DNA of 64,000 nt from Sclerurus mexicanus (Eukaryota; Chordata; Aves; Passeriformes; Furnariidae): contig VWZF01013053.1 in the NCBI GenBank assembly GCA_013396755.1, positions 946,980-1,010,979 on the forward strand, written 5' to 3'. The translations under genes and the position numbers were made by a program. Numbering within the stretch: position 1 is the stretch's first letter; every line of letters starts with the position of its first letter. Shown piece after piece: positions 53,801 to 62,500 of the stretch. The notes beneath the pieces are model-generated. The model was not told the DNA's origin and did no database searches. It was given only the letters and a program-made list of their open reading frames with translations.

Positions 53801-54648
53801 TTTTTTCTTTCCAAATTTTTTAGTCTAATTTAAAGCTTCCTACAACTGCTGATGGTAGTCAAAGTTCTCAATCCATACAGATCTCACGACCTGCTGCCAG
53901 GTAAGTACTAGAGCATTGTTGTGTTGGTTTGAGGTTTTCAGATGAAATTCAAACCAGCAAAATCACTCCCTAACTGACAGAATTCCTCACTCCTAAAGGT
54001 CCTCTCAATTGTCTCTGCTTTCTGAAGGACTCTAAAAACTTGCTTCTTACACTGTCCTTTAAATTTACCAATTTTTCTAGCACGTGATTAAGTTTACTAC
54101 ATCATCCATCAGTTTAAAATAAAACTGTAATTACGGATTAAAACTGTGATTGATTTAAAAAGTGGTTTCATGACATAAAAGCACAATTTTGAGCCCCATT
54201 TTACACTTGGTAGTGTGAACATCCCTTCCTGATTATTAGAGAAGATAAAATATGTTTTTACTGATACCTTCTTCCCCTGTCCAAGGCATGCTCCCACAGT
54301 GCCTGTGCCATGCTGGCCAGTTAGGATCTAACATTCCCAGAGGTTACTGAAGTAATTAGTGAGGTCTTTTCAGGGGATTTAAGCTGGAATGAACACAGCT
54401 GCTGGGTGGCTGCTTTGTGAGCCTCCCCAGACAGCTGCTTTAGATACAGGGGTTTCTGTATCCTGATGAGTAAGTTTTTGTCTTTCAGATCCTTCAGAAG
54501 AACAAGTTCAGTCTCTAGTCAGGCTTCATCACTCAAAGTCGTTGAGCTGACCTTGCCTCTACCCACTTCTGAGGGAGCAGCAGCTGTTGGCTCACAGCAA
54601 CCCAGCAGAGGCAGCACCTCTGGTACTTTCAGAGGCAAAAAGTTTTAA
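35746..54648 (+). CDS. CCDC39: CCDC39, coiled-coil axonemal ruler protein (whole gene, 20 coding exons)
   Basis: The 20 exons join to 2844 nt, 947 residues plus stop; human CCDC39 has 941. Exons: 35746-35856, 36105-36224, 37279-37425, 38433-38591, 39560-39652, 39738-39866, 40374-40565, 42175-42278, 42613-42745, 45191-45385, 46064-46228, 47501-47638, 48315-48523, 49737-49860, 51040-51199, 51716-51822, 53130-53270, 53413-53592, 53824-53900, 54489-54648. All introns are GT-AG except the first (GC-AG). The product is almost entirely charged coiled coil (residues about 30-870) with a Ser-rich tail. Family segments seen include VANAENK near the N-terminus, IQKYAQQDE, DNELTET, MPPEGEE and ALENTL. 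In the known family, CCDC39 and CCDC40 form the ruler that sets the 96-nm axonemal repeat and anchors inner dynein arms and the nexin-dynein regulatory complex; loss causes primary ciliary dyskinesia. The identity comes from exon-by-exon recall of the human protein, not a search. The frame is intact, so the gene appears functional. Confidence 0.97.
36105..36224 (+). CDS. CCDC39: CCDC39 exon 2 (residues 38-77)
   Basis: The acceptor is CCCCGACAG and the donor CAG|GTAAAT, phase 0 on both sides. It encodes LRRMQKEKADLRNELANFEE and continues to QDLGFSQ. This aligns over its full 40 residues with the human exon and begins the coiled-coil rod. Intron 1 is only 248 bases. Confidence 0.96.
37061..37100. 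repeat. TA/TATC microsatellite in CCDC39 intron 2
   Basis: Alternating TA with ATCTATATCTATA words, about 180 bases before exon 3. Confidence 0.85.
37279..37425 (+). CDS. CCDC39: CCDC39 exon 3 (residues 78-126)
   Basis: The acceptor is TTCTGCAG and the donor GAG|GTAAGG, phase 0. It encodes 49 residues including ESEHHFKALAERECGRLK, matching the family segment ESEEHFKAIAQRE. Coiled coil. Confidence 0.96.
38433..38591 (+). CDS. CCDC39: CCDC39 exon 4 (residues 127-179)
   Basis: The acceptor is TTTTATTAG and the donor GGA|GTAAGT, phase 0. The 53 residues include DNDALAIQKYAQQDEGKL, one of the best conserved stretches of the family. Coiled coil. Confidence 0.96.
39560..39652 (+). CDS. CCDC39: CCDC39 exon 5 (residues 180-210)
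   Basis: The acceptor is TTCATTTTAG and the donor CAG|GTGTGT, phase 0. It encodes 31 residues, with LTLQVEKLT and the conserved DNELTET. An 85-base intron follows. Confidence 0.95.
39738..39866 (+). CDS. CCDC39: CCDC39 exon 6 (residues 211-253)
   Basis: The acceptor is TTTTTACACAG and the donor TTG|GTAAAA, phase 0. The 43 residues contain RQWENAIQQMQKRDQQID, which aligns closely with KQWENTIEQMQKRDGDID of the human protein. Confidence 0.96.
40374..40565 (+). CDS. CCDC39: CCDC39 exon 7 (residues 254-317)
   Basis: The acceptor is TCCTGATAG and the donor GAG|GTAAGG, phase 0. It encodes 64 residues of coiled coil, with EYEKKISSAERK matching the family's EFEKRISVADRK. Confidence 0.95.
40566..42174 (+). 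other. CCDC39: CCDC39 intron 7 (1.6 kb)
   Basis: Unique sequence, slightly richer in GC near 40680-41120. Frames of about 80-100 codons cross it but do not resemble any family and do not match the coiled-coil reading of CCDC39. Confidence 0.75.
42175..42278 (+). CDS. CCDC39: CCDC39 exon 8 (residues 318-352)
   Basis: The acceptor is AATTTATTAG and the donor CCAG|GTAAGA. The last codon (Arg 352) is split, phase 2. It encodes LEVLKSTVSRTASDLESLR, aligning with LDSLKATVNRTSSDLEALR. Confidence 0.95.
42613..42745 (+). CDS. CCDC39: CCDC39 exon 9 (residues 352-396)
   Basis: The acceptor is TTTTGTTTAG and the donor GAG|GTAAAA. Its first base completes the split Arg. It ends in SSEEKALRMEEILKEEEKAL, aligning with SVEEKATNLEDMLKEEEK. 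A 2.4-kb intron follows. Confidence 0.95.
42746..45190 (+). other. CCDC39: CCDC39 intron 9 (longest, 2.4 kb)
   Basis: Largest intron of the gene. Content is AT-rich unique sequence with a short CA/TG tract (44752-44782). No internal gene, retroposon or extra exon was recognised. Confidence 0.8.
45191..45385 (+). CDS. CCDC39: CCDC39 exon 10 (residues 397-461)
   Basis: The acceptor is TTGTCACCAG and the donor CAG|GTAAAG, phase 0. It encodes 65 residues, including LLFKKTQEL and ALAEIEGSQKSLKNL, both with direct counterparts in mammals. Confidence 0.96.
46064..46228 (+). CDS. CCDC39: CCDC39 exon 11 (residues 462-516)
   Basis: The acceptor is TTTTAACAG and the donor CAG|GTAACT, phase 0. The 55 residues begin DFYIQQIQRRLSRLEGEVN and continue through KKTLEEKKN, matching the mammalian exon. 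Confidence 0.96.
47501..47638 (+). CDS. CCDC39: CCDC39 exon 12 (residues 517-562)
   Basis: The acceptor is TTTTGAAACAG and the donor CAG|GTACAG, phase 0. The 46 residues include LMLKIDELNLYHERS and KKAKALKQ, aligning with LMTKINELNLFIDRS and DKAKGFKQ. Confidence 0.95.
48315..48523 (+). CDS. CCDC39: CCDC39 exon 13 (residues 563-632)
   Basis: The acceptor is CCATTTATTAG and the donor AAG|GTAACT; the final codon is split in phase 2. It contains NNLLKLELKRLKDTL and RTEEIKIHKSMMDSQIRLVD, well-conserved family segments. Confidence 0.96.
49737..49860 (+). CDS. CCDC39: CCDC39 exon 14 (residues 632-673)
   Basis: The acceptor follows a pyrimidine run (TTCTTTTCTCCCAAATCAG) and the donor is AAG|GTATTA. 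It contains RYEILTLSMMPPEGEEQKSQ and AYYVIK, an almost invariant break in the coiled coil across the family. Confidence 0.96.
51040..51199 (+). CDS. CCDC39: CCDC39 exon 15 (residues 674-727)
   Basis: The acceptor is TTGCTTTCAG and the donor ACAA|GTATGT; the last codon is split after its first base. It contains AQEKQTLQQEGDDLEAKI and KAEKEIVALENTL, as in mammals. Confidence 0.96.
51716..51822 (+). CDS. CCDC39: CCDC39 exon 16 (residues 727-762)
   Basis: The acceptor is TGGGATCATAG and the donor CAG|GTAAAA. Two bases complete the split Ser. It encodes KLEEEKRVADE and RYKRRQIKELQEDLQ, aligning with the human RYKQRQIRELQEDIQ. Confidence 0.95.
52655..52712. repeat. A-rich tract in CCDC39 intron 16
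   Basis: CCCCCCGCCC is followed by about 50 bases of A with scattered C (ACAAAACAAACAG words). Similar tracts occur at 55262-55290 and 57460-57500. They could be old retroposon tails, but no element body is recognisable beside them. Confidence 0.75.
53130..53270 (+). CDS. CCDC39: CCDC39 exon 17 (residues 763-809)
   Basis: The acceptor is AATTTGCAG and the donor CAG|GTTTGT, phase 0. The 47 residues end in EEQKAKLERVIKQ, matching EEQKPKLERVTKQ. Confidence 0.95.
53413..53592 (+). CDS. CCDC39: CCDC39 exon 18 (residues 810-869)
   Basis: The acceptor is TGTGTTCAAG and the donor CAG|GTGAGC, phase 0. It encodes CSRLSREIQSLR through FQMYFDQ, the end of the coiled-coil rod. The counterpart in human ends LQTYFQQ. 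A 142-base intron precedes it. Confidence 0.95.
53824..53900 (+). CDS. CCDC39: CCDC39 exon 19 (residues 870-895)
   Basis: The acceptor is AAATTTTTTAG and the donor CCAG|GTAAGT; the last codon is split. It encodes a short Ser/Gln-rich linker starting SNLKLPT, aligned with SGLELPT at the start of the mammalian tail. Confidence 0.93.
54489..54648 (+). CDS. CCDC39: CCDC39 exon 20 (residues 895-947 and stop)
   Basis: The acceptor is TGTCTTTCAG. It encodes a low-complexity Ser/Arg tail with the recognisable core SSLKVVEL (human SSIKVLEL), then GKKF and TAA. The last part is divergent and lacks the long poly-Ser run of the mammalian tail. Confidence 0.94.
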
Positions 54649-54931
54649 GTCATCTTTTGAAGGCCACACTGGTCGGGATTTCTGAAGTTTTGCAACTGAT
54701 CTATATCCATGGAGTTACCTGGAAAGCTTGCAGTGGAAGTACAATTGTTATTGTGTGGTCTGCCAGGTATTTTCTCCTTAGTGTGGTTCTGCCACCCACC
54801 TTTGCAGATCTCACTGTGAACAGCATTACCTTCTTCTTCAGTAATGCAACCACTGCCTTCAAGCTGCTTGTAAAGCAAATACTCAACAACAGAGTTCAAA
54901 ACCAAAGGTTCATACTTAAACTTACCTAGAC

Positions 54932-54937
54932 AATAAA
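54932..54937 (+). terminator. CCDC39: CCDC39 poly(A) signal AATAAA
   Basis: A canonical AATAAA lies 284 bases after the CCDC39 stop and is followed about 30 bases later by a T-rich run (GGTTTTTTTT). Cleavage is therefore expected near 54950-54960, giving a 3' UTR of about 300 bases. Confidence 0.8.
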
Positions 54938-55143
54938 CACTGTTATAAAACCTGTTCTACTTCAGTAGGTTTTTTTTACATTACTCTTAGAGAACATTTG
55001 ATATATTTAAGGAATGTAATCCACTTGCCTTTACAAACATGGGAGGGTTCCACTGAGTTAGGCAGGACACAGGACCAGTCACCAGTACAAAACATCCCAG
55101 CAACATTAACAAAAATCCAGACACGAAAGAAAAATTGAGAAAA

Positions 55144-55149
55144 TTTAAT
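55144..55149 (-). terminator. TTC14: Candidate TTC14 poly(A) signal ATTAAA
   Basis: On the minus strand ATTAAA lies about 450 bases after the TTC14 stop and is followed by T-rich sequence. No AATAAA is present on this strand between the stop and the CCDC39 3' end, so this is the best signal seen. Longer 3' UTRs overlapping CCDC39 cannot be excluded. Confidence 0.55.
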
Positions 55150-55596
55150 GATCAAATGAGCTATTATATACATTGATGGCACATGACTTCATCCAGTTAT
55201 CCCTTTTCTATAGCTGGAAGTTTGATAGAAAAGTATCAACAGTCAGTAGTACCCCAGGGACAAGAAAAACCAAACCAAACCACAACCATCTCTTGGTAAA
55301 GTGCTTATTTGATGCAAATCACAGCTAACTTTGTCCAGGGGTCTCAAAGGATTTCAGCCCATCAGACAGAATATTGTACAGGAACACCTCAAGAGCACAG
55401 AAAACTTAAATAACAACTGATATTTTATGTAAGATATCCTTCCATCTCTTTCCACCACACAATCTTTTAGAATTCTTTGACATCCTGCAATACAGAAAAA
55501 ATTCTGCCTATCACTCTTTATGTGCATTTCCTCACAAGATACTCAGTTAAAGGTTCATCTAACTATACTCATCCAAATAGTGTATTCTCGGGCACT

Positions 55597-56560
55597 TCAC
55601 TGTTTCTTCTGCTTACTTCCTTTCTCCCTCTCGAACTCAGCTATTTGATTGAATATGTTAACTAAGTTCTGGGGCAGGTTTCTTTTAATGCCACTTTCTG
55701 CTTGTTCTGTACCATTTAAAGATGTTTCCTCATCTGGTTCTTTTGTTTTGTCAATCTCTTCAGAACTTCTTTTCCTACTCTTAGACTCACTTTCGTTTTT
55801 ATGCTGACCTGACACATGTCTGTCAGTGTCATAATCTCTGTCACCTTCACGTGAATAGGTGCTAGAATATGACCTGTACTTCCCCCATGACTTGCCAGAA
55901 TAATCAGACCCTGATGGAGACATGTAATACCTGTCTTGACCTGAGCCATGTCTTTTAAACTGCTCTCTCCTCCCCTCTGTGTCCCTTTCTAATCTCCTGT
56001 AATAATGCATCCTGGGTTTATCATATGACTTATGATATGAACCTGAAGAACCCCTCCAACTGGAGAAAAATCTGTCTGGTTTACCATATTTGTCAGTTTT
56101 GCTATGACTTGGCTGAATTCTGGAGCTACTGTAAGAATCTCTTGAATCTTCAGACCTACCTCCAAAAGTGTCTTCATCATCACCTGAAGTCCTCGAAAAA
56201 GAACAGTGTCTGTCTTTCTCTTTTACCTCCATTTTTGGACATGCTAAGCTGTCCTGCCTTTCCAGCAGCTTTTCCACTTCAAAATTTTGGTTAAGAAAGG
56301 AAGCAGAGGTATCAGCCGGAGGGGAATACCACTCCTCTTTCCTATTCTGATCTTTGTAATGGGAAGAAGCTCTAGATGAGCTTTTTTTGGAGCTGCGAGC
56401 AGACTCAGATCTATGCCGACGCTTTTTCCTACGTTTCTTGTGATCAGAGGAAGAGGAGGAAGAAATTGATTCATCTGATGATGAATCACTTGATGATGAG
56501 GAGGAAGAGGAGGATGAAGAAGAGGAGGAGGAAGTTGATACTTTCCTTTTCTTCTTCAAC
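55597..56560 (-). CDS. TTC14: TTC14 last coding exon, Ser/Arg-rich tail (window residues 370-690 and stop)
   Basis: The acceptor is TTTTTTTTTAG. The exon opens with LKKKRKVSTS, runs into a long Ser tract (about 56450-56540), then a basic KKRRKKRRHRSES block, a long low-complexity region rich in Ser, Arg, Asp and Tyr, and the conserved end NLPQNLVNIFNQIAEFERE before TGA. The disordered middle diverges from mammals while both ends are conserved. Such tails are typical of nuclear speckle or splicing-associated proteins (inference). Confidence 0.95.
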
Positions 56561-59500
56561 CTAAAAAAAAATTTAATTAACCTGTGAGATAATCTTCAGT
56601 ATCAGGCAAAAATCACATGCAGAAAGCAAACCTGTATACCCCAGTTTGGACTGTAAGGTGGGAATGGAAACAGCCTGACCTGGCAAGACAATTGCAAATG
56701 TCATTTCTTGATCAAGAAATTCAGATTAAATCCACTGAACAGTTTGTTATAAAAGGCATCTTTCCCAATTTCACTTTGGGAATACATCACATTGCAAAGG
56801 ATTTCTTAAACAACTTCTCTTCCACATGCCTCTCCATTAAAGGTTCTATGCACTAAAGGACACTCCCCACAGAAACATTCTGGAGGAGAAGCAGCTTACC
56901 AGGGAGAAGTTCTCCCTAGCTTACTGTTGGCCAATCTGGAATGGAATGTTCACAGTCTTGTCTGCACTTATTGCCACATAAACAGTACACTGAATAGAAC
57001 AGTTACCTTTTCTCTTCTTTTAAGAGCTTACGCAATTTTTCTGCACTTGTTTCTACTTTCTTTGCTTTCTGTCTCTCTTCTTTGGCAGCTTGTTTCTCCC
57101 TCATTTCCAAAGATTTCTTTTTTGAACCCAAGCATCATAAAAAAGATTACATTAGTAGTGTTAACATGGGTATTTTCCCCCCATTCAACCCCATTCAAAT
57201 ATATAATTACAACCAGGGATGTTTTAGCAGGATTCCCAGACCAAAAATTAACAATTGTTCAGGAGTTTGGTATTGGCCATTGTGATAGTCAGGTTTATAT
57301 TTAAGGACCATATTGCAGTTTTTATTCCATTAAAAAATATATTTGACCAGTCATTGCAGTGGTACCCGTGATCCAGCACATCATGAAGCATGGAGCCCAA
57401 AAGTTAAACGTGGAATATGCAAAAAATCCCCAATATTATCAATATGTAGAAAATAAGGAAAAAAAAAACCCAAACAACCAAAACCAAAACAAAAATAGAG
57501 AGAAAAATTTGAGGGCAAGTATCATCATTATTGTAGGTTACAAGTAAAACATGGCAGAACCCAGTTTAAGACGGATTCGAGTTGGCCGTGTTTGAATACA
57601 AACCGTTTGGTAACCATTTCACAGAGCGGTTTGACGCATAGTTTACGTAAGGAATCATGTCCCAGGGGGTTGGTGGTGATGAGCAGCACCAGACGTCAGA
57701 CACAGCAACAACGGTCCCGTTCAGAGAAAAATGCATTGGAGAAAAACACATCATCAGTATTACAGGAAAACACACCTGAGTGTCATTTCAGCCACTCTAG
57801 CACAGCAGGGACAGTTATCACACATGTATTAAATTACAGGTAAATGCACAAGAGCATCTCACCAGGTAAATAATCCTTAAACTACTTAAGTCTATAAGAG
57901 ACCAGACTTCTGCCACTTACAGCCCTACAGAGTAGCTCTACTCAGATTCATAGTGAGCAGAAAGTCTGATTATAGGTTTCAAAACTTAGCAGCTGTCTTA
58001 AAAGCTATAATAAAGGAAACCCTTTGTTGCAGCCAAGGCCATGCACACCAACAATGTTCTTTGCTGCATCAATGACCATAGGAAAGTGTTAAAGGAGAAA
58101 AAAATGTCTCCATCATTTTAACTGACACCTCTTTCTAAAGCAGGCAAATACAGATACTGCTCAAGCACCGTACACCTGTTGTGTAGTTCAGTTTTATTAA
58201 GATTGTCCTATCTCCTCTTCCTCCTTGTTTCCACACAACCTGTCAGCATTACAGCTCCACCAACTGAAGAACTGCTGACTAAGGCCATCTACCCCAGCCT
58301 ATGTACATCCTCACATGCAGAAGCACAGAACAAAACAAGCCTGCTCCTCAGTGCTCTATTTTACTCTTTGACCCGCTCTGGAAGACAACACAAGCAAAGG
58401 AGGTGAATGAAAGGAAAAAGAAGACAACTCGGATTAGCACAGAGGCTCACCTGGGAAACATGCTGCGTGCAAGGGAAGAGAGGAAAAAAACCACCAGACA
58501 GCAGAGGAGAAAGCTGAGATATTCAAACTGTCTGCCCGCCCACCCACCCTCCACCGCCTGCTGTTTTCCTTTAAATTACCTCTTAATTTCCCCTCTCCTG
58601 TGATCTCCCTATGCCTTAGCTTTGCCTGCTGTTACTCGGTCTTTCTGTAATTACCCCGAAGGCCAAGGATCTGGCCAGTACTATGGTAACAATGTTAATT
58701 TGGCTCACAGAGGTGTTTTACACTTTGCATCTTTGTATTCATGAACATCATTCATCACACTTGTGTGAAGGAATATTCTTAGCCCTGCTTTGCTCTTTCC
58801 CTTTCTCCAATGTATGGCATTTCTTTACTATCCTTTTCAAAACAGTGGCATCACCAAGAGGTACCTTTCTTCTGGTAAGTACAGCCATAATGCTCAGTAG
58901 AAAAGCTTTACTGTGGAGTAGGGAAGCAGAGAGCAAGACAAACCATCAACTTAAACCCTCCCTGTTTAAAAGATTGAACACGATTTTTGATGTTCATATG
59001 TATTGTCATCGAGAGCACCATATGAAAAGAAAGTAAAGAATCACCTGCATGTGCTTACGGAGTTTTGTTAAGGCCTCTTCTGCTTCCTGAAAAGTCTCAT
59101 CCAAACTTAAAGCTTTTTTATAGTAACTCTCAGCATTTAATAGTTTCTCTTCCTCTTCCAACCTAAAATTCAAGTGATAATTCATATACAGTTAAGATAC
59201 ACGTTTTGATAGCTTTTACTTATTTTCAGGACTTTCTTATATGCAAACTTTATTTGCACTATGACACTACCACTGCATCCCTCCAAGACCCCCTCTATCA
59301 TCTCAACCCACCCAAACAGTGTTTCTGACAAAACCGTCTCCTCATCCTGATCAGTGACACTAGTCTTTGAAATGTCAATTCCAGTTTCAAAAACACTGTC
59401 TCTTTCATCTTAACAGAGGGCTTAAACAAAACCTATTCCCTGAATATTCAAAATCAAAATTAGAGGGGGTTCACCAATATATCAGAAGAGTAACAGTACA

Positions 59501-62500
59501 TCATTTTATTACAGACTTTATTTAAAAAAAAACCAAACACCACTCCACAACATTTTGGAATATATTCAAACATTTCACAGGACTTTATGCAAGCCCGATA
59601 TCCAAGCAGTGAAAGGGTATCAAGGATTAAAAAGGATATTGAGGATTAAACCTCAAACGTTTTGCCAGGACTGGGACAGTGACAAAATGTAAACCCACTA
59701 CACAAGCAGGGACATTTTCAAAGACTTTTTTTTAAACACATAGCCAGCAAGGAAAGATGCCTTTCTGTGTCCTAATTAGAATGGTACTGCAAAAAAAAAA
59801 ATTATGAGAAACATTGTTAACAACCAATCAAACCCCCAACCCCAACACTTACTGCCCGCCTCTTTCCACAAGAGTCTGACACAGGTATTTTCTTGCATTT
59901 CTGTGGGTAGGACAGTTTTCTAAAGCGATTTCAAAATCCCCTATGGCTTTGTTCAGACTTCCTTTTGTTGCATACCTAGAACAGAAAGTTGCACAGATTG
60001 CAGTCATGCTTCTCTTTCACAAAGCAGAAAACCAATGAAACAGACTTACAGAGCTCCACGTGCTACCAAAGCTTCCACATTTTCTGGATCAATTTCCAAA
60101 GCCTTGTTGTACTCATTCATGGCTTCTACATGGCGCCCAACCTTAAAATAATCCACCCCAGCCTTCACACTGGAGAAAAAATATTTAGAAAATATTATGT
60201 ACAGTTAGTCTGTGCAGGTTTTGCACTGTTACTCACAAAATATGATGCCAAACAAGTGACAGGTAATAAAACTTTACCTTGTTATCACATACTTCACACT
60301 GGCATTTCAAAGAAATGTAATTCCACAAAAATATATTGCCTTTAATCCAAAATCTTACGGCACTTGAGAGATTTCCTGCAGATGGTGGTACTAATTTACA
60401 GGGGTTTTCATTTATGGAATGATTATTTAAGCAATTTTCTGCACAAAACTGTGTGTGACCTACCACCATTAACCTGGAACAGGTTTAATTACATCCAAAG
60501 CTAAAAATCCCCATCAGACCAACAGCAGGAGGTGACAGGGGCAGATGGCACACACTGAAACCAGCTCATCTCAAACAAGTATTTTGAGGTTTTTCATTTC
60601 ATATTACCTGAACATTTCTTCCACATTTGCTAAGAGATTAACTTACTGGAAAAGAACTGATATAAGTTGATTTTCAGAACCTTTCATTGCAGATTTTTTT
60701 TAAAAATTGAAATTTAATTTAACATTATGAGCAACTTTTTGTGCAATTAATCAAAGTTGCAAATACACTGCATAGTGTATAAGCAATAGCACCTCTCCGA
60801 GGTTGCAGTTCCAAATGCAGGAAGGGAAGTACATTTAACTTTCCAAAGACAGCAAGTGCACTGCTTACATTTACAGTCTGAGGCTTAAATGACTCGACAA
60901 GTACAAGGTCATTCAACACTCAACTGTAAAACAGAAAATTGTATACTTGGTGTTACCAAATCTTGCTCTCATCTCATGAATGGGCCACTGCATTATAAAT
61001 ATTCTAGGAAGTTCTCCCTTAAACCTGAGATGCATTTTGGAATTGAATCTCAGGACTTTATCTATCACATACCCACTTGGCACATCACTACACATGTGGT
61101 GAAAAAACTGGTTTAATGTGTATTTTCCTGGAAGAAATATAACCTGTCACTTAATCTAACCGAACAACAAGCTCTGACAAGAAGTACCACATACCATTTC
61201 AAGGCCCAGGATGCAGACTGCTTTTTCCTCAAAGCAGGGGCAAAATCTTCTTCATTGAAATTTTTTCTTTAAGGAAAAACCAAAGAAAAAACATCAAGTT
61301 GGCCTCCTGAGTCTACAAAGTTAAACTTATAATATGTAGTGCAGTTAAAATAAGTTAAAATATTATTCATGCATGTCCTACTGCTCTCCCTCAGTCTGGA
61401 ATGTTATTTGTTTCTGAAACCAGTTTTTCTCAAAGCATTCCAAAAGTGATGAATTGAACTACAACCATAGTACATTTAACAAAAACATACCCACTTCACA
61501 TCTGCTTTGGGCCTAATATTTGTGGGGCTCACATCAATCATTGTATATATTTGACCCTATTTTACTACAGAGATCAGATCTATTACTAAAATAAACACTG
61601 AGAACAAACATCTGTCAGAAAACATTAGCAGTTAAATATCCTGTATTGCAATCCAAATGTTAATGGGAGTTAAGCGATCAATTCCTAAAGTATCTGGCAT
61701 CAAACCCTCTGTGTGATAAGGTGTCTTGCTTATTCAGAGCAACAGAATTTCAAATGAACATTTCTTACTGTAGAGGAGCTTGCTTTTAAATATTTAAGGA
61801 CATGTAAGCTGCAGTCATGCAAGTCAAAATGAAAAAGGTTTAAGTATAAGTGGTCTAGGACTTCCACTCACAAGTCTATTTCAATGGATTAGAATAATCT
61901 CCACAGAGCTATAGGATAGGAACAATGTAAAAATCACTTACATTTGAAGACTTCTCAGCAAAGACGGTGGATTTGACTCACTTAGTCCTAGTTTTTCTGC
62001 TAAATATTCAACTAATGATGGATTAGCAAATCCTGGGGAACGATGCAAAACCTCTTCAAATGTCTCTCCTGTATTAGCAACTTCCAAGCTTCGCCTTCAA
62101 AAAGCACCAATGTGCACAAATGAAACCTCACAGACTCTATACTCAATGTTACCATCCTTATGTTTAAAATAAAAATGCTAGATCTATACATATACACATA
62201 TATATATATTACTACTCACAAGCTGTTCTCTTCTACTGGCATTTATTTTCCTACCACTTAGCAACCCTTATACCCTTTACCCTAAGAGAGTTTCTGAAAC
62301 CTACTCTGGAACCCCTCTAGCTATCTCCAAGACATACAAAGACATTAAAAATATTGCAGAGATAGTTTTGTCCTTGTGTCTTCTCATGGAAATTTTAAAA
62401 TGCTAAGAATTCCATATTCCAGCCTCTCAAGATTTTTGTTTCTTTCATTTCTTTGTTAACACAGTCCCAAAGCAACAGATACCTCACTCTGCTTTCTGCT

